7,190 bases of DNA, from positions 1 to 7,190 of the forward strand of contig CAIWNO010000470.1 in assembly GCA_903914045.1 (NCBI GenBank), read 5' to 3'. The notes beneath the pieces are model-generated. The model ran no database searches. It was not told the DNA's origin and saw only the letters and a list, made by a program, of their open reading frames with translations. Numbering within the stretch: position 1 is the stretch's first letter; each line of letters opens with the position of its first letter. This DNA is from an uncultured bacterium. Lineage in GTDB: Bacteria; Planctomycetota; Phycisphaerae; Phycisphaerales; SM1A02. The position numbers were made by a program, and so were the translations under genes. Below are positions 5,734-7,190 of the stretch, piece after piece.

Positions 5734-6999
5734 TTATACAAGATCAGATTTCAACGCCGACGGAATGTCGGCGCGAAGGCAACGAAGAGTCGGGGGCACA
5801 CTTCCAATTAATCCAAGCAGCAAGCCGGCGGCAAGACCGCTGGCCACGCACGCGGCATCCACTTGTAGAGAACAAATTCCCATTGAGAATCGAACGCCAA
5901 GGCCATCAAGCAGCAACGCGGCAACAATCAGTGCGGGAATGGCGCCGGTGGCCACGGTGATCATGGATTCTTGGAGCAAGTTCGCAACCACGGCGGCGCG
6001 TGAATATCCAAGAACTTGCAACATGGCAATTTCGCGAGAGCGCGAGGCGAATGCGGCGTCAAGCGCATTGAGTCCGCCAAGCATTGCGCCCAGCGCCACA
6101 ATGAGCGCGCTGACGGCGATGAGAATTTGTACGGGCCGAAAAAACTTCGCAAGGCCAGCGTAATACGCGGGTTCATCAATGGCCGCCAGTTCAAGATCCG
6201 GTCGCTGCGCTGCGAACATTTCAACATCGCCAATGTCGGCGCTGTCCAGCGAAATGACCGCGACCGAAATTGTTTGACGCTTGGTCAGCACCAGCAAGTC
6301 GCTGAGGGGCGTCCACGCCTCGCCATCAATGGCAACGCCTGGCGCGTCAATAATTCCAGTGACTGTGAATGGAATGTCATCGATCAGAATTTCTGGAGCA
6401 GTGGTTGGATTTGAATTATGTTTTGCGGAATGATTAGAGGTTCCAGGATTTGCGGCTAACGAATTCGCATTCAACAGTTCGCCTGTAAAATTGTTGTTGA
6501 AAATATCTAGCCGCGCTGCAAGCGATCTTCCAACCAGCGCCTCCGCGTGACCAATTTCTGGAAGGCGCCCAACAGAAAGCCGCGCTTGCGGATGAACCAT
6601 GAACGCACTTGGTTCAACGCCGCGCACCATGACCAAGTCGCGCGCGTTGCCAACGGGCGCGGGTTGATCCGCGCGGCGCAAGGGAAGTGGAACATGAAGC
6701 TCAGGTGAAATAAACGCGGCGCCGCCCAGCGATTTCATTCCGCGAATGCTGGCCGATAGAACGCCGGGAGTGCTTGCGGAAATTTCACTGCGCTCCACGC
6801 TCTCTTCGCTGCCCGCGCCAAGCAACATGACGTTGCCCACTGTTCCACTGGCGCGAATGCCGCGATCAAGCGCGCGCACGCTGGCCACCGCGCTGACCAC
6901 CAAGAACACAACAATCGCGCCACCACCCGCGGTCAATGCCAAGCGCAGTGGACTGCATCCAATGTTGCGCGCGGCGTAATGCAGTGGAAGAAATTTCAT
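5734..6999 (-). CDS. FtsX/MacB-type ABC transporter permease
   Basis: A 421-aa permease of the FtsX/MacB/LolCE class, which couples cytoplasmic ATP hydrolysis to work on substrates at the outer face of the membrane. The topology is the standard four-helix one. A cytoplasmic start LPLHYAARNIGCSPLRL leads into helix 1 (about 20-42). A large extracytoplasmic MacB_PCD-like domain (45-285) contains LLGAGSEESVERSEI (59-73). Helices 2-4 lie at about 290-312, 345-367 and 382-404. Between helices 2 and 3, SREIAMLQVLGYSRAAVVANLL is the usual coupling segment for the ATPase. An Asn/Ser/Thr-rich insertion at 168-203 interrupts the outer domain. ATG 6999 is supported by GGAG 8 bases upstream and by its ATGA junction with a preceding mini-ORF. 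The substrate cannot be told from sequence; the adjacent lipoprotein suggests an envelope role. Confidence 0.93.
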   Translation of the reverse strand: MKFLPLHYAARNIGCSPLRLALTAGGGAIVVFLVVSAVASVRALDRGIRASGTVGNVMLLGAGSEESVERSEISASTPGVLSASIRGMKSLGGAAFISPELHVPLPLRRADQPAPVGNARDLVMVRGVEPSAFMVHPQARLSVGRLPEIGHAEALVGRSLAARLDIFNNNFTGELLNANSLAANPGTSNHSAKHNSNPTTAPEILIDDIPFTVTGIIDAPGVAIDGEAWTPLSDLLVLTKRQTISVAVISLDSADIGDVEMFAAQRPDLELAAIDEPAYYAGLAKFFRPVQILIAVSALIVALGAMLGGLNALDAAFASRSREIAMLQVLGYSRAAVVANLLQESMITVATGAIPALIVAALLLDGLGVRFSMGICSLQVDAACVASGLAAGLLLGLIGSVPPTLRCLRADIPSALKSDLV

Positions 7000-7073
7000 G
7001 ATCGCAACTCCGCGACATATTTTTCAGAAGACGCGATGCGATCACCAGCGGCGCCATGGAATTTATAGTTCAT
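6996..7073 (-). CDS. 25-codon ORF bridging two permeases by ATGA overlaps
   Basis: This frame starts at ATG 7073, inside the ATGA that ends the upstream permease. It runs 25 codons (MNYKFHGAAGD to YVAELRS) and ends at TGA 6998-6996, inside the ATGA that starts the next permease. It could be a real small protein, or a ribosome-carrying device that couples translation of the two permeases. The peptide is charged, has no membrane segment and resembles nothing I know. Its own Shine-Dalgarno is weak (GGGG at about -9). Chance is possible because the frame is so short. Confidence 0.35.
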   Translation of the reverse strand: MNYKFHGAAGDRIASSEKYVAELRS

Positions 7074-7190
7074 GAACGAAACCCCGCGACAATAGTTTGA
7101 CGCGCGGCGATGATGGCGGGAACAATTCCCGCAAGCACGCTTAGCGCAATCGCAATGACAACGCCAATGAAGGCAATGACAAGTGACGGC
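7070..7190 (-). CDS. C-terminus of a second FtsX-like ABC permease (partial)
   Basis: The last 39 codons of a gene entering from the right edge, reading in frame from 7189 to TGA 7072-7070. The peptide is a hydrophobic helix followed by a short basic tail: PSLVIAFIGVVIAIALSV, then LAGIVPAIIAARQTIVAGFRS. This matches the final helix and the G..PA..AAR..(I/P)..(A)LR ending of FtsX/MacB permeases. It lies upstream of the complete permease in the same operon, so the transporter probably uses two different permease subunits in the manner of LolC/LolE. The ATPase is not in view. The fragment is too short to subclassify. Confidence 0.85.
   Translation of the reverse strand, partial: PSLVIAFIGVVIAIALSVLAGIVPAIIAARQTIVAGFRS

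Noticed and set aside
7068..7077. Perfect palindrome GTTCATGAAC at the permease/mini-ORF junction as an operator
   Set aside because: Palindromes of 10 bases are expected several times by chance in a window of this size, and it lies within coding sequence.

Overview
The window looks like bacterial chromosome, most likely Planctomycetota (Phycisphaerae-like). This rests on recognising the minus-strand pair. The FtsX-type permease contains the stretch LLGAGSEESVERSEI, and the lipoprotein beside it carries RIGG...PFV...RAVFT.VD plus a CPTP.DYCC cysteine module. I recall both from planctomycete genomes; I could not run a search. The main genes are moderately GC-rich with many GCG Ala and CGC Arg codons. 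The stretch of roughly 4.17-5.06 kb is visibly more AT-rich.

Plus strand, 1-3146: the molybdenum subunit of a xanthine dehydrogenase (xdhB) enters from the left edge without its N-terminus. An in-frame TAG at 367-369 interrupts it, and the same frame then runs open to 2322. The maturation factor xdhC follows with an ATGA overlap, so the two form one transcriptional unit for purine oxidation. The FAD/Fe-S subunit would lie outside the window.

Plus strand, 3252-5063: a single-pass membrane protein of AsmA-like type is followed by two short genes (78 and 81 aa) that are clearly paralogous to each other and that I do not recognise. The leader of the first contains a hairpin followed by six T's and flanked by a 10-bp direct repeat. 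The spacer between the two contains a strong bulged hairpin that buries a Shine-Dalgarno-like sequence.

Minus strand, 7190-5145 (convergent with the above): the C-terminus of one FtsX-like permease, then a 25-codon open frame joined by ATGA overlaps at both ends, then a complete FtsX/MacB-type permease, then a Cys-rich predicted lipoprotein. This reads as an ABC-transporter operon of the lipoprotein or efflux (MacB/LolCE-like) class, with its ATPase presumably beyond the right edge.

The most interesting items are the amber codon inside an otherwise well-preserved xdhB, the tandem small-protein paralogues with structured leader and spacer, and the mini-ORF coupling two permeases. No tRNA, rRNA, insertion sequence, CRISPR array or origin was found. 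No gene-free stretch exceeds 300 bases.
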